Source: Prostheceraeus crozeri | Taxonomy: Eukaryota > Platyhelminthes > Polycladida > Euryleptidae | Assembly: GCA_907163375.1 (NCBI GenBank) | Contig: CAJQUW010014769.1 | Span: 62,001 to 126,000, forward strand | Direction of reading: 5' to 3' | Length of the DNA stretch: 64,000 nt | The notes under the pieces: model-generated | Seen by the model: only the letters and a program-made list of their open reading frames with translations | Told to the model about the DNA's origin: nothing | Database searches by the model: none | Made by a program: the position numbers and the translations under genes | Shown here: piece by piece, positions 25,812 through 38,229 of the stretch | How positions within the stretch are numbered: position 1 is the first letter of the stretch | How the letters are laid out: the number at the start of each line of letters is the position of its first letter

Positions 25812-26773
25812 CAGAAATATCCAAAGTGCGGCCCGCGGCCTCATCCCATGCGGCCCACGTCCTCTCCTTGAAAATGTCAGAAATCGATTCACTTTTGACA
25901 TCTGTACTCGGAGAGTTATGTCGAAAATTGATCTTGTTTTCCTCTAAATTATATATTTTGAGTTTAAATTGCAAATTTAGATTTCATATACTATTTCATT
26001 TTATATGAAGATAGCATTGATAGATGTAGTTGTTGAAGCCTTTGATGCGCTGCGTTGATTTAAGACTTCAGCAAGCGATTCCGAGATTTCCAGTACATTG
26101 CGAAAAGCTTCAATATATTCAATGCTCCACTGACAGTAACTATATCAGAAGCAGGTGAAGCTTTAAACTTGAATTGTGTGACTTACAGAGTGATCAGTCT
26201 GATCTTTCCTATCCAAAGCTGCTGCTCTGCCAATCAATCGATTTTGGCCTGCTCTTTCTGAATATCAGTTTCCTAATTTGCGCCGCTTTGGACTACGCTT
26301 TCTCTCAATGTTTGGAAGTACTAGTCTTTGCAAGTCACACATTTTCCGCAATAAAGTCGATCAAATCCAGAGAGAGATAGAGAGAAATCTTCTGAGTCAA
26401 ACATCAATTGAGGATTGTCTTCGTTTAGGCCTAACCTCAGTTGACGCCGAGAAGCTGACCTCCAAATTGCAGCAGCCTATAAACACAAGTAGCTAACAAT
26501 ACTAAATACATTAACTTATAAGTAACCTATGTCGTTTTTATAAAATGTATCTATGCTTCTATGAATGAATTTTGGAAAATTCTTGTCCCAAATATTTTTA
26601 AGCTTTCGTCAAATGATTTCCTGATGAACATCAAGATAATTCAACATTTAATTGTCTTACGGAACGTCTAATAGGGGTAGACAGTGAAAAAGTTGAATGA
26701 TTTGAACTGCTGTTCGCGGCCTTACTTTATTGCAGAATGCGGCCCGCGTCCGTATGAAGTTTGGCCTACCCTG
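25812..26773 (+). mobile_element. hAT transposon, internally deleted, with transposase C-terminus
   Basis: Both sides carry the identical 8-bp duplication TTCTAGAC (25,804-25,811 and 26,774-26,781), the size made by hAT transposases. The ends are inverted: CAGAAATATCCAAAGTGCGG at the left, and CAGGGTAGGCCAAACTTCAT read inward from the right, each followed by a GCGGCCCGCG-type block. Inside, an ORF at 26,278-26,496 matches the hAT dimerisation region: LRRFGLRFLSMFGSTSLC, then IEDCLRLGLTSVDAEKL. This resembles the ZBED5/GTF2IRD2-like hAT group. The catalytic core is missing, so this is an internal-deletion derivative or decayed copy. Confidence 0.92.
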
Positions 26774-26781
26774 TTCTAGAC
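26774..26781. repeat. 8-bp target duplication, right (TTCTAGAC)
   Basis: Identical to 25,804-25,811. Confidence 0.9.
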
Positions 26782-28031
26782 CATCACCGCAGTAGCAAAG
26801 GTGAGAAACATGGATTTACAACAATGATTTATTCTTCTAAATAAGCTTAATAAGCTTTTTGTGAAAATTTATGTTAAGGTAAAAGTGGAAGATGAATCTG
26901 TTCAGTTGCGCTACAAGTTGAATGAGTTTGCTGCTTTCATTTTTGTCTTTCCCACACTAAACGAAATCACTTGATTAGCGTACCTCGATCCTGTTTTACC
27001 AGACAATGTATCAATTACATATCAGTGAATCAAACCCTTGAAAATGCAAGTGCATGTTTCTGAAAGTGATTTGCAGGTGTTACAATCGATGTAATACAGC
27101 AGTTTGAAGTCCAATACTTGTAAACAAAGCTTGTGGTGCCATAACAAATCGAAACATAACATGCTCATTTTCCCATGTTATACTGATCACCAGTCAGAAA
27201 TTAATTTTTCACTTTGATTTTAATTCATTGAAAGACATGCTTTGCAACATGTTTTAAAACACTTGATATTGATAAACGTGTTGAGGATACACGTAGTGTC
27301 CTTGTTTAAATCAATCACTACTTACGATAATGCACTGTGTGTGTAGCTTATCAACATGGGTTGCATGTACATCTTAAACCCTTTCAATGTTTCCATTCTT
27401 TGTCTTGTGTTATAGTTTGTACTTTAGATCAGCAAATCAGTGTAGCAGATAACTTCTGACTTGTATCTCATTAACCTATCTTGCTTGATAGCTTTATCAA
27501 TCAGATGTCCGACAGTCCTCCACTTAGACTCCTTGCTCAAAGTCTAGAGTGTTCTACTCGATTATAATGTTGCTTTCTAATGTACATGCATGAATCTAAA
27601 GTTTTCATTCATGGTTTCTCTGTAATGCGACATCATTTAATTTCTACTACAACGTTATCTCAGTACCGGTTAATAGATATGAGTCAACATTATCTGATGT
27701 AATTTAACTACCATTGAAACGCACCAATTTCAAGTATACCATTAAAATTAATTAAGTGAAAAAATAAATTGTTCTCATAATGGAATAATCCATAAAAGTC
27801 TAAGCTTTGAAATGTTTCTTGTGAGAATTTCGACGATGCAACATTTCAAGTTTGCACATTTCATTGTACATGTACATTGACGTAAATATTTCGGAAACTG
27901 CTCGATTAATTACGTCGAGCTGAATTGTGCAGATAATTGCAATGTCTTGCTAAAGAAATGATTGACAGAGATTTTGTTTCTCTTCCGAATGAGTGAAAAT
28001 CTACAACACAGCAACATAATTTTAGCCACAA
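26782..28031. other. Non-coding, no gene recognised
   Basis: AT-rich sequence with no convincing ORF or repeat. Confidence 0.4.
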
Positions 28032-28039
28032 CTCTAAAG

Positions 28040-28728
28040 CAGAGATGTAGCAGCCTGAGATCGGCATCGGCCCTGCTATGAAAATCCATAGAAAATCTCA
28101 TCCCAAGGCCCGGCCTTATCGCAGCTTACAGGCCGGCTAGGCCGGCATTGTTCGTAATGGAAGGCTCAATTCTATAAAGCCCTGAAAATGTACAAAATTA
28201 GTTGAACCATGAATGAATATAAAAAGAGAGTATATCAAAAAAAATTCAATAGTAAGGCCTCACCTACTAGAAAAACAGTGTTGTGCATGTATATGCCTAA
28301 TTATTATAATATCAAAAAGATTGTTTGATCATCTGTTGGATTAAAATTCAGAGGAAAGTACCTTATTTCCTATTCAGACTCCTATTCAGGCGCAGCGCAG
28401 ATAACTAGGGTTCCCTGGTTTTATCATTTTTCTAAATACTAGCGATGGCGACTACAAAATTTGGCTGATGGCTGCTCACTGTCTGTGACAACAGCGCACT
28501 GATTATGGAGTACTGTTTTCCTTCGGGTATCAAACTAGAAAGCGTTGGTCCACACTCCAAATTTTGTTGTACTTTAGACTCAATAGATGTTGTACTTTTA
28601 GAGCAAAAGTAGGTCAAATAATCGAATTACAAAAGTCGGCCTAACCTTGATGTAAACCGGCCCCAGCCCCGGCCTCCTTGAGACCGGCCCCGGCCAAGTT
28701 CGAAAGTCTCGGCCGGCTTTCAGCTCTG
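28040..28728. mobile_element. Non-autonomous hAT element (689 bp)
   Basis: An identical 8-bp duplication CTCTAAAG flanks it at 28,032-28,039 and 28,729-28,736. The ends are CAGAGATGTAGCAGCCTGAG on the left and, read inward from the right, CAGAGCTGAAAGCCGGCCGA, with the hAT CAGRG start. The subterminal regions are rich in GGCCGGC/CCGGCC words on both sides, in contrast with the AT-rich middle. No transposase motif is present, so it depends on a relative for movement. Confidence 0.92.
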
Positions 28729-31700
28729 CTCTAAAGCTATTTTTGTGATGATAAAAACATCATACACAGAGTAGCAAGGACCCGCGTATGTCTGCGACAT
28801 TAAATAGGGAGCAGTGTTGATGTTGAAAGATGTGAACTGTGCCGGCTGATGATTCTTTATATTGAATGAAATGGCAGGTATTCAGCTCTGCTCCTGTTTT
28901 TCAGCTGAGAATATAACTCAATCTTTAACTATTCTATTTTCATTGTATTTTCAAAAAGCAGGATTTAGCAATATAAAAACTTGCACATGCAAGAATGAGG
29001 TAAGGCCTTCTTACAGCCACTCAATTACCGTGGCATGATCAAGTCACTGTGCGATATCTGAAAGATACAGTAGAATCCAGAGGTATAATCATTCATTCAT
29101 AGGTTTACACCTTGAAGTCGTGTACTAACTACTTTTGAATAAATCTTCATTCGTTTTTGAATGGGCTTAATCATTTTTCAAGAATTTAACATTTTTTTGG
29201 ATAATCTTCGATCGGCGGCGCCGGTTTTCGGCCAAACGGTAACCGGCAATAAAAAAATGAACGGAAGTTAGCTTTGATGCAAAAATCAACTGATTTAGCC
29301 ACTATTGATCATCAGAAATTGGCAAAACAAGAAGTTTGTCGGAACTATCACCAGAGACACAACCACACGGCATGACTGCCATTGTTGATGAAATCCGACA
29401 CTCTACACTGTTATTTATAGAGTCTCAAAAGAGTACCAAAAAGAATACTGAACGACTAAGAAATGAAACCCAAATTCTAGTACTCCTTGTGTGAAAATAT
29501 CAATACTCTTCCGGTTCGAAAGCATAGTATTTAATTCGTACTCATTTAGTGAGTTGCATGGGACGAGTACCTCCACTAAATCGAAAGATGCCACACGGCA
29601 TATCTATCTATCCGCTATATTCATATGCACAGCTATCTAAGAATATGCACAGAAAAATCGCCAAAATTGTAGAGGCAAACATCAAATTGAATCAGACTCA
29701 CTGCAACTTTTATATCTTCTGAATCATGTATCATCAAATTTCATGGTTTTCTGATAAATAGTTTCTTTTCTGCAAAAGAAAATGTGAGAAAATTGCCAAG
29801 TGTTTCACAATCCATAGATATTTCTTGAATTTTACCATTGAATTCCGATGGGAATCCTTTAACCTTCCCTATAACCGAAAGCTACTGGCTGTGACACTCA
29901 AGAATTTGATTTTTGTATTCAGCTTTTCAAGATCTAGAAATCCATGCTATTGAACCATTTGTGCGCGAATTTAGGAAGAAATCGTCAGTGGCTTCCGGAC
30001 TATCAACAAAGAGCCGCTGCCCATTCCAGTTCTTTATCAAAGTGAAAAGTCGGATTTCTATTGAAACATTTGTGGTAAATAAGTGAAGACAATTTTTGAC
30101 ATTTAACGCTCCTTTTCAGCTATAAATATGACTGGGATTTGGCAGTATGGCATTGGAATATCAATCGATGATAAGTATCATTTGAATGACTACACATTGA
30201 GTATTATTCACCAGTGTCATAATTATATATTTTTGTGTATAATTATGGCATGTAATTTAAATATATGTCATAATTGATGAGACGCAAAAAAGAAAAAGCT
30301 TGAAATGTTCACACTGACACTACACCGACAAGGGACAGTTGCTCTTTTGCGAAGGTCTCCGCATCAATGTATGTCGTATATATTGTACATTCACGGTAAC
30401 ATAAATGAAGAGGTGACAAAATGGCCACAATTCGGCTGAATGCAGTATATGACAATGGAACGGATAAAATTGTACTTGTCAGGCCTTCGAGCTGTCGTTG
30501 CAGGTTTGTTATGAATATTGATGAGTTAGAATAAGGAAATTAAATAACCTTTTTGACCAAATTGCGAGGAGTCAGTATATTAATCAAATCTCAAATAAAC
30601 ATTCGTATTAAATTACAGCATCTGCAGTCACTGGGATTATGGCTCATTTCAAGCAATGCTGAAGTATGGCTATGTATACTCTGCTATAGGCCTATAAGTC
30701 TATAGGTCAGATCTCAAGGAAAGTATAAGGCACACAGGTAGCCCTCATCGCAAGTATTCTTGCCTGGCCACATTAATGTATCAAAGAAATAAGTGAAATG
30801 TGATTCGACTGAGATATATGAAAAATTTAGCGTATATTCAACGTGCTCAACGGAGTAGTTTGAGAAATTAAATAAGTGACATCGGCCCGCACGTTGCCTC
30901 CAATGCACGGCATGCATGCTAATCTATATATACCATACATATATTTAAAATAATTTACACGATTTTTCTAATAGGCTTCGGATTACAGATGAAGCAGTAG
31001 GCTCCAGTAGCAGCCCAGTGTGGTAATGCTATGTGGCACTCAAACTCTACTGCGAGTCCATTCGCATTGTATCCCCATTAAGAGTCACTTTAGCAAATTG
31101 CAACAGCGGGACTAGATCTCTCTCTACTCTATTGTGCATAAAGAAAATATGATGCAGAACAACGATAAAATAGATGTATTCTTTGACCAATTTCCAATGA
31201 CCAAGATTATTTGCTAATGCAGCAGCCATTTCCTTACTATTTTAAAGTTAAAGATGCATTTTACAACGCTCGTTCATTCAAATAAAGCTGCTGAGAAACC
31301 TAAGGTGCAACATTCAGTGCTGGATATCCATTTCACTTCCAGATCAGAGATTGAGGGATATTTAGTTTTTGTGAGTAGGCTATGTCTGCTTGAAACATGG
31401 CGTTGGCAAATTCTTGTCCAAAAGTTATCTATATTTGAAAGATTCTAACTTTAAATCGGTCAATTCAAAGATTATGATAACAACTTACCTGCGGGAATCA
31501 CGTTTTTGGAAGCCACCTCTATACGGAAGGAAAAAAGGTCATATCACAAGAACGTTTAATTGAACAGGACAGTATTACGATGATAATCCATTGATATGGT
31601 TAAAGCACGCTATAGGAAATAATACAGCAGACTTTGTTGTCATGGTGACTGCAATACGCGTTACCGTGATGACGCGGGAATCTCATTCTCACTCATTCCT

Positions 31701-32458
31701 ACTATTGAGCGAGCTAGCTCCCTTTAGTTTTCAGTCATTACAGAACATCGTCCAGTGTTTGTTGAAGTCGCGTTTTCTATTAAAGAAAATCTCATCAAAA
31801 CTTTATTGAATATGGATTCGCAAAACCCGCGATTCTTTCATCAGTTTGGGCTTCTGAGATACATTTTATTGACGCAACTAATGAGAGAACCCAGTCCCGA
31901 CAATTGGCAAAAATATCTGAATTTTGTCACTTTTGTGGCAAACATTTTGTGCACATTATAACCATTGGTCAAGTCCATCGATTTTCAGCATGAATATCGC
32001 ATTTTTAAATATGAGCCTACGAATCACATCGTGATGCCATAGATATCGAACAGAGAATTGGAAAATTCAAGTGCTACAATGACAAATGCTTTTTGTTACA
32101 ATGATACATCTAAGTAGTCATTTTTGAACATTTTCTAGATGATTTGAGCTCCTTTTTGGTTTCTGCAAATCGAGCTTCATCTTTATAATCACATTTAAAG
32201 GTACTTAACTCCACATAGAACCATTTGTTTCAAATAATGGGCTTGATGATTTATTGTCTTCTGGAGAATCCCGTCAAAATATGCTTGTCAAATGTATTTG
32301 AAAGGACACATTGGCATTGATGATGACAGTTCACAGGAGTGCACAAAGCTCATGACAATATAATTCTGTGTTCACATGAAAGACCCGACTAAAATGTGAC
32401 AGTATCGTAAATCGTAAAAAAAGTAAAAATAAAACCAAAGATGTAAGTTTATTCTAAA
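28729..32458. other. Long non-coding stretch
   Basis: AT-rich sequence without a recognisable gene. A short GC-rich block (CGGCGGCGCCGGTTTTCGG) at about 29,213-29,232 stands out but has no partner that I could find nearby. All ORFs are short and without motif. Confidence 0.4.
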
Positions 32459-32905
32459 ACAAAAACGACAAGTGTCGGTCGATCGATTTCATATCATTAT
32501 TGGACATATCATCAGGACAAAGTTACAATGAAGATAAAACCATTAAATACATCAAGTGAGAACTTATCAAGCTAAAAGAACTATTGGCTATTGCGTCTAA
32601 AACCACAGAATTTGAATACATGCTAATAGCAATACAATAGGAACTGCTTTGCTGTTACGATTACTTCAAAAACTGTGGAATTCAATGTCAAACTATGCTA
32701 AAACAATAAAATTGATTGGAACTGAAGACTCAAGTTCGTTGAGCAGGGTTGAACTATTGATTTGCTTCATGATCAGACTTTCAGCAGTGCACATGTACTT
32801 GGTGCGAAAAACTATTTGGATGTTGTCAAAGGTATTTCTATGAACGTGTTTGGTAATCTCAGTATCTTTAGGTCTACCCTCCATGTGTGCACGAATTCTG
32901 GTGAT
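32459..32905. repeat. Inverted repeat arm, left (447 bp)
   Basis: Nearly identical to the reverse complement of 33,501-33,948, with only scattered mismatches over 447 bp. The spacer is about 595 bp. It contains the GIY-YIG C-terminus and the 3' flank of the Penelope-like element. Confidence 0.92.
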
Positions 32906-33500
32906 AAAGTGTCTACGAGTCTCGCCAATATAGCAATTGTCACATTGCCAACATTTGAATTAGTATACAGGATTAGAGGCGAGACTCATAGGCACTTTAT
33001 CTTTGTTTGGAAACAATTTGCTCGTTTTGAAACTATCGAAAACGACTGATAATTTTCAAATGTCAGGCAAAATGGATTGATCGAGTGAATAGTTTTTTGA
33101 GAGTCTGCTTTTCTTTTTATTTGATATACAGTAATCGCCAATGAATGCGATCACGATCCTAATCATTATCATTTTGACCATTAATAGGTCCGGAATTCAA
33201 AATTTTGTCTTTAATATCTCGATGACTTTAGCATGAAAACCATTGTTAATAAACATAGACTCGATTTTATCATAGGCTCTCTGAGAATAAATATCTTTGC
33301 TACAAAGGGAGCGAATAGCAGCATTTTTGTACTTGAAAGGAGCAAACGATTCGTCAGGAACATAAATACCGGTGTTGGTGTCTTTCAAAGTCCATTCAGT
33401 CTCAAATTTATCTGCATTTCGTCGAGAAACTTGATTTGCTTTTCTTGTTCATTTTCCATGGTAAATTGAATACTTTTATGCAAAGAATCCAGATTTCAGA

Positions 33501-33948
33501 ATCACCAGAATTCGTGCACACATGGAAGGTAGACCTAAAGATACTGAGATTACCAAACATGTTCATAGAAATACCTTTGACAACATCCAAATAGTTTTTC
33601 GCACCAAGTATATGCGCTCTGCTGAAAGTCTGATCATGAAGCAAATCAATAGTTCAACCCTGCTCAACGAACTTGAGTCTTCAGTTCCAATCAATTTTAT
33701 TGTTTTAGCATAGTTTGACTTTTGAATTCCACAGTTTTTGAAGTAATCGTAACAGCAAAGGAGTTCCTATTGTATTGCTATTAGCATGTATTCAAATTCT
33801 GTGGTTTTAGACGCAATAGCCAATAGTTCTTTTAGCTTGATAAGTTCTCACTTGATGTATTTAATGGTTTTATCTTCATTGTAACTTTGTCCTGATGATA
33901 TGTCCAATAATGATATGAAATCGATCGACCGACACTTGTCGTTTTTGT
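33501..33948. repeat. Inverted repeat arm, right (448 bp)
   Basis: Mirror of 32,459-32,905. Its plus strand encodes the same MEGRPKDTEITKHVHRNTF segment, with a few substitutions (for example RSAESL for CTAESL). Confidence 0.92.
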
Positions 33949-33949
33949 A

Positions 33950-34265
33950 ATAAATGACCTCACTGGGTTCGCAATCTCACAAAGATGCAAGCTCAAATAA
34001 TGAAGGCGACCTGAGACAAAGAAACAAGACAAAGACTAAATTACCAAGCCTCACTCATTGTATGGTTCACTCACTCAACTATAAAGTCTCTTTCACAATA
34101 AGGTTTTCTCCACATTGAATCTCTGTCAATTACAGAAATAGCACTGTTTGTATCAATGTGACAGCAGAAGAAAACGGAGTGTTGAGCCAGTTCGGAGCGG
34201 GAAACATCGTTGTCCCGAATACCGCGCTTTGCGACGCTGCACAATGGGCGAGCAGTCTATCAATA
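33950..34265. other. Non-coding spacer
   Basis: No recognised feature. Confidence 0.3.
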
Positions 34266-34267
34266 TG

Positions 34268-34352
34268 TATCTACAGAACCTCCACAGAACCTACAGAACC
34301 TACATAACCTCCACAGAACCTCTACAGAACCTCTACAGAACCTCCTCTACAG
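34268..34352. repeat. Short tandem repeat, ACAGAACCTCT-type
   Basis: Eight or so imperfect copies of an 11-12 bp unit (ACAGAACCTCT, ACAGAACCT) in a row. Confidence 0.85.
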
Positions 34353-34479
34353 ATCCTCTGTAGTCACAGTTGTCCTCCTCACACGTTATCTTATACATGC
34401 ACCTGAATCCAGCGACTGGCTCTGGTCTCTTCTTTACAAGAAGTGACCGCAGAGTAGTTCTTGATTTCAGGGTAACCGC

Positions 34480-34600
34480 CGCATCAACTTCCCTTACTTC
34501 TGCTTTATCGTCAGTCATCTCATTCACACTCTGATGTGGTAACCTCCACATCAACTTCCCTTACTTCTGCTTTATCGTCAGTCATCTCATTCACACTCTG
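34480..34600. repeat. Tandem duplication, two copies of about 67 bp
   Basis: The block starting CATCAACTTCCCTTACTTCT and ending CATTCACACTCTG occurs twice in direct succession, almost without change. A minus-strand frame through it contains VNEMTDDKAEVREVD. Function unknown. Confidence 0.85.
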
Positions 34601-37079
34601 TGCTCAAGGTAGTTGTGAATTCGTTGACTGACGAGCACAGGCGATTTGCCTCATGACAACACATCGAAGGCAAGAAACAGATAGCATCTGAGAACTACTT
34701 TGCTCAGAATTAGATGCAAGAAGCTGAAGTAACCGAAGTTAGTTCCATAGATCGAGCCCCAATGATTGCGATTGCATAACTTGTGGACACCTGATTCCAT
34801 ATGTAGGATATTTGCCTGAGACGATTGCTTCGATTTTAACGATATTTTACCAGGGCTATTTTGAGCTGTGAACACCGGTAATATCAATTTCTGTCAAATC
34901 GTTCACTTGTTACTATACATGCTAGTTCGAAATTTGTTCATCTATATTTTTTATTGGCTGTTCATTTTATTTCAAGAAAATTCAAAATCATGAAGTACAG
35001 AAATTGAATGTTCACAAAAAAAAGATAATTTAGTAAAAAAACAGAAAGACACAATTATGCATTGTGATTACGAGCATGCATTTGATTGTATAGAGAACAG
35101 CAGCTTAGCACAAAAGAGGAGCTTCTCCGATGAGATCTTGAAATTGGTTGACATCGTTTTTGTGAGAATTGGAGCATGAGATCATGGTGAATATTGTCTT
35201 CTTTCATCATCTTCGTAAAAACTTTGACATTCTGGTGTTGCCTTCGAATGCACATTGCGGTAAAAACTCCGCAACTGCAACCTCGTCCACATATGATCCG
35301 ATGGGCTCTTTGGTGCATCTTCTCCATTTTTGGGTCATTATTAGCGTCGATTCCCAAGAAGAATAGTGCGTTACATTCGAGAATTCTTCTTACAAACGAA
35401 TTGTAAATTACGATGAGGCTATGACATAAGTTTCCACTTTTCAGATAACTTCAAGTCAACTGTTGGCTGTTTTGATCGTATTATCAATATGTACATTCCA
35501 TTTTAGATTTTGCTGAAAGATTACACCAAGAATTTCAATGGTTGTTGAGCCATTGGTTATTGGCAATGGAACTTCCTTGTTTTTCCGTATATGAATTATA
35601 CTTGTTTCGCTATTTTTCAAATACGAGCCATGAATTCTACACCAATCACTGGAGTTTTGAATTTCATAATTAATTTCCTTCATAATATCTGAGGTTTTGG
35701 TGCAAGATTGTAAAAAAACAAATCATCAGTGAATTTAACAATTACGGAATTGCTTGAAGTCGGTGCCAGTGAACTTATATGAATAGTGAAAAGATACAGC
35801 GAAATTGATGTCCCTGTAGAGCTCCTGATGTTATCTTACTTGTACTGCTTCCGACCCGATGATGTACCAATACTCTTTGCGATCTGTCATCCAAGAAACC
35901 AATACACCATTTGATGAAGATAATTGGGAGATCCGCCGAAATAAGGCTTTTGATTAATGCGGTATGTGACATCAAATCAAATGCCTTTTTTATGTCCAAG
36001 GAAATAGCACTAGCACTAGCACTAGTAACATCGAGCTGATCAAACTCCTTCGTAACGTAATCGTGAATTTTGATGTGTGCATGTAATGTCGGGAATGAGA
36101 TTTATCATGCCCCTTTAGGAGCTTTGGCTTAATCCAATCAAGAAATATCTTCTCGAATATTTTGACGAAGACAGGCAACAACGAAATTGGTCTTAATTTC
36201 GAATTCGAAGCCACGAATTTGGCTTTCTGCTTAGGAACAGGGACAATGTCGGCTAGTTTCTAACGACTTGGTAAGCTGGATGACTCAAAACTGAGAGCGA
36301 AGAGGTTCGTAAGAGGGGCAGCAATAACAGGCGTACATTCTCTGAGGAGGAACATCAGAATGCCATCACTTCCTGTAGATTTGCGAATATTCAATTTAAA
36401 GAGATAATCGAAAGTAATTTCTGTTTCAAACTGTGGCCTCCCTTCAAACGTCTCGTCTTTATCATACACTTCATTTGAAATATCGCATAATTCAGTAGGA
36501 CATGAAGCAGAGAAATTACTGGTGAAAGTCATAAATAGCATCGTCGTACACGGAATCGAAGTTTCCTATCATTTTCTTAAGAATATTATTCGACACCATC
36601 TTTGAGCCACTCAAAAGTTCTGCAGCTTTCGCTTAGATGACTATGTTTTTCTTTCCACTTTTCTTTGGCTTTAGAGATTTCTTTCCGCGATAGGTTCTTA
36701 TAGTATTCGCACAATTGGAATTGTCGACTTCTGTATGCTTTATATCGCAGGCTTATGAAGTTCTTTACTATTGGAGTCATCCATGGTTGATCTGCATCCC
36801 GAATCTCAACAAAGGTATAATGAAGGAAGGACATAACTTGATACAGCACGGTGTAAAACAGTTCAGTTTTGTTCTCTTTTGTTCTCAATGAGGTACATGA
36901 CTTGCTACCGATAATATAAATGGATCTGAATACTGCATCGACATTGTTGCGACTCGTGTCAAATACTTTATGAATGGATTTACATGGGGATAATCTTCCA
37001 ACATGTTCGAGAAAAACACCACGAAGATCAGATTTTCCAAGGTTTTCACAAGTAGTGGGAGCGTTGTAAAGTTCGATGA

Positions 37080-37697
37080 GATTGATGTCAAGAGGAATCG
37101 TGCTTAAAATAGAATTTTGTCTCGGCGGTATTCACACAATCTCTAGTTTTGATGTTATCACTCCTATTGTTATCCAGGATCATATAATTGAAAATGTAAA
37201 TTGTTTGAAGATCCTGGGAGTATTTTTCCAGTCTGACCTCAGTTGGTCTAGTCATTTTTCAGATCTTTATGCAAAATGTTGCAGGAAGATGTCTTTTGTA
37301 AAACGCATGAAGCTCAATCGTAACTCTGATGAAATCATTTGGCAAGTTTATGTCAGCTACGTTTACTGCCATATTGTTGCATGCTGGCCACTTATTTGTG
37401 ATCTGCCTCAAACTGACTTTCGCAAACTTGAGAGGCTTGACCGTATTGCTCGGAAGTGGGCCAATATCTGCAGCGACCATCAATCTTGTCTCCGCGATAT
37501 GCTGCTCGACAAACATTTCTCGCTCCTTGCGGCATAGCAGAATTTTACTTCCACTACAGCGTCGATCAGCAATGTACAACAAAAGCTTTGTAAAATTTTC
37601 GTATGCGTCTTGATGTCGTTTTGTATCCCCTCCCCCCTTACTGTCAAATACCGCTTTTGTATTGACGAAATAAAGAATTATCATCATCATCATTGTA
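37080..37697 (+). mobile_element. LINE 3' end inserted in the minus-strand LINE
   Basis: The plus-strand ORF at 37,076-37,537 encodes a post-RT LINE region: VNCLKILGVFFQSDLSWSSH, then KCCRKMSFVKRMK, VSYVYCHIVACWP and LERLDRIARKWANICS. The frame changes near 37,535, and the coding trace then ends. AATAAAGAATTATCATCATC lies at the 3' end, giving an (ATC)n tail. Endonuclease sequence of the opposite LINE lies on one side and its pre-RT region on the other, so this is a nested, 5'-truncated insertion or a rearrangement. It belongs to a different LINE family from its host, judged by sequence and tail. Confidence 0.82.
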
Positions 37698-38223
37698 GGA
37701 GACCAAGTGTATATAGATGAGCTGTTCACATTGCAACTGGTTCAAATCACCGCAAATGACTAGCATAGTGTCATAAAATGTTTCCATAAGGTCCTCCTAT
37801 CTCTCAACAATATAATGATTGACAGACTCATACTGCTCATCCAAAAGATTTGAGGTACATAAAGAAGTAAAAGGACAATATGCGATCTTGGAAAATTCAA
37901 CCAAATGATATCAACACAGTTGAGATATATTTCGGGATTAATGATTTCCGATGACAGTGAATTTTTTGACGAATAGACAAACACCTCTGTCCCATTGTCC
38001 TGGGCGGTCACAACTGATAGGGGGCCCGTAATTTTGTATTGCAACTTCCGCATCAGTCACTGCGCTCGTAATCCACGTTTCGGTTTTCGGTGATGGCTAT
38101 AATACGAGTATCAGGAGAAATCGCAGATGATAGACATATATTAATTCATCAATTTTATCATTGAGCGAATGAACATTCGAAAGATAAAGTGATGGTAGGA
38201 TCAGCATTTTTTCTTTCATTTGG

Positions 38224-38229
38224 ATCAGC
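38224..38229. repeat. 6-bp target duplication, left (ATCAGC)
   Basis: ATCAGC directly precedes the left terminus AGTAGTGATC and recurs directly after the right terminus at 54,714-54,719. Six-base duplications and AG...CT ends are typical of Maverick/Polinton elements. Confidence 0.9.

Larger units (their letters stand above)
32459..33948 (-). mobile_element. Penelope-like retroelement in a head-to-head palindrome
   Basis: Minus-strand sequence from about 33,480 to 33,190 encodes the end of a Penelope-type reverse transcriptase region: KQIKFLDEMQINLRLNG, then KDTNTGIYVPDESFAPFKYK and AYDKIESMFINNGFHAKVIE. Farther along the minus strand, about 32,985-32,690 encodes the GIY-YIG endonuclease with CDNCYIGETRRHFITRIRAH and MEGRPKDTEITKHVHRNTF. 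A second copy of the endonuclease end lies on the plus strand at 33,501-33,713. RT plus GIY-YIG is the hallmark of endonuclease-bearing Penelope-like elements, which often carry inverted or tandem terminal repeats. The 5' part of the RT is missing and the copy is not intact. Confidence 0.88.
34930..38229 (-). mobile_element. LINE, ORF2 half (endonuclease and reverse transcriptase)
   Basis: This is the 3' half of a minus-strand LINE whose 5' half lies at 54,720-55,493, beyond the inserted Polinton-like element. ORF2 starts at about 38,219 with an ATG soon followed by PSLYLSNVHSLNDKIDELI, the start of an AP endonuclease. Endonuclease traces run to about 37,705 (GTEVFVYSSKNSLSSEI, VDIIWLNFPRSHIVLLLLYVP). 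The pre-RT region (KSDLRGVF, EKWKEKHSHLSESC), RKSTGSDGI, SKLRPISLLPVFVKIFEKIF, MDIKKAFDLMSHTALIKSL and a post-RT region (EILGVIFQQNLKWNVHID; RAHRIICG) follow on the minus strand down to about 35,055. AATAAA-containing 3' sequence ends near 34,930. Several frame changes and missing parts, including the YADD box, show it is inactive. Confidence 0.85.
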
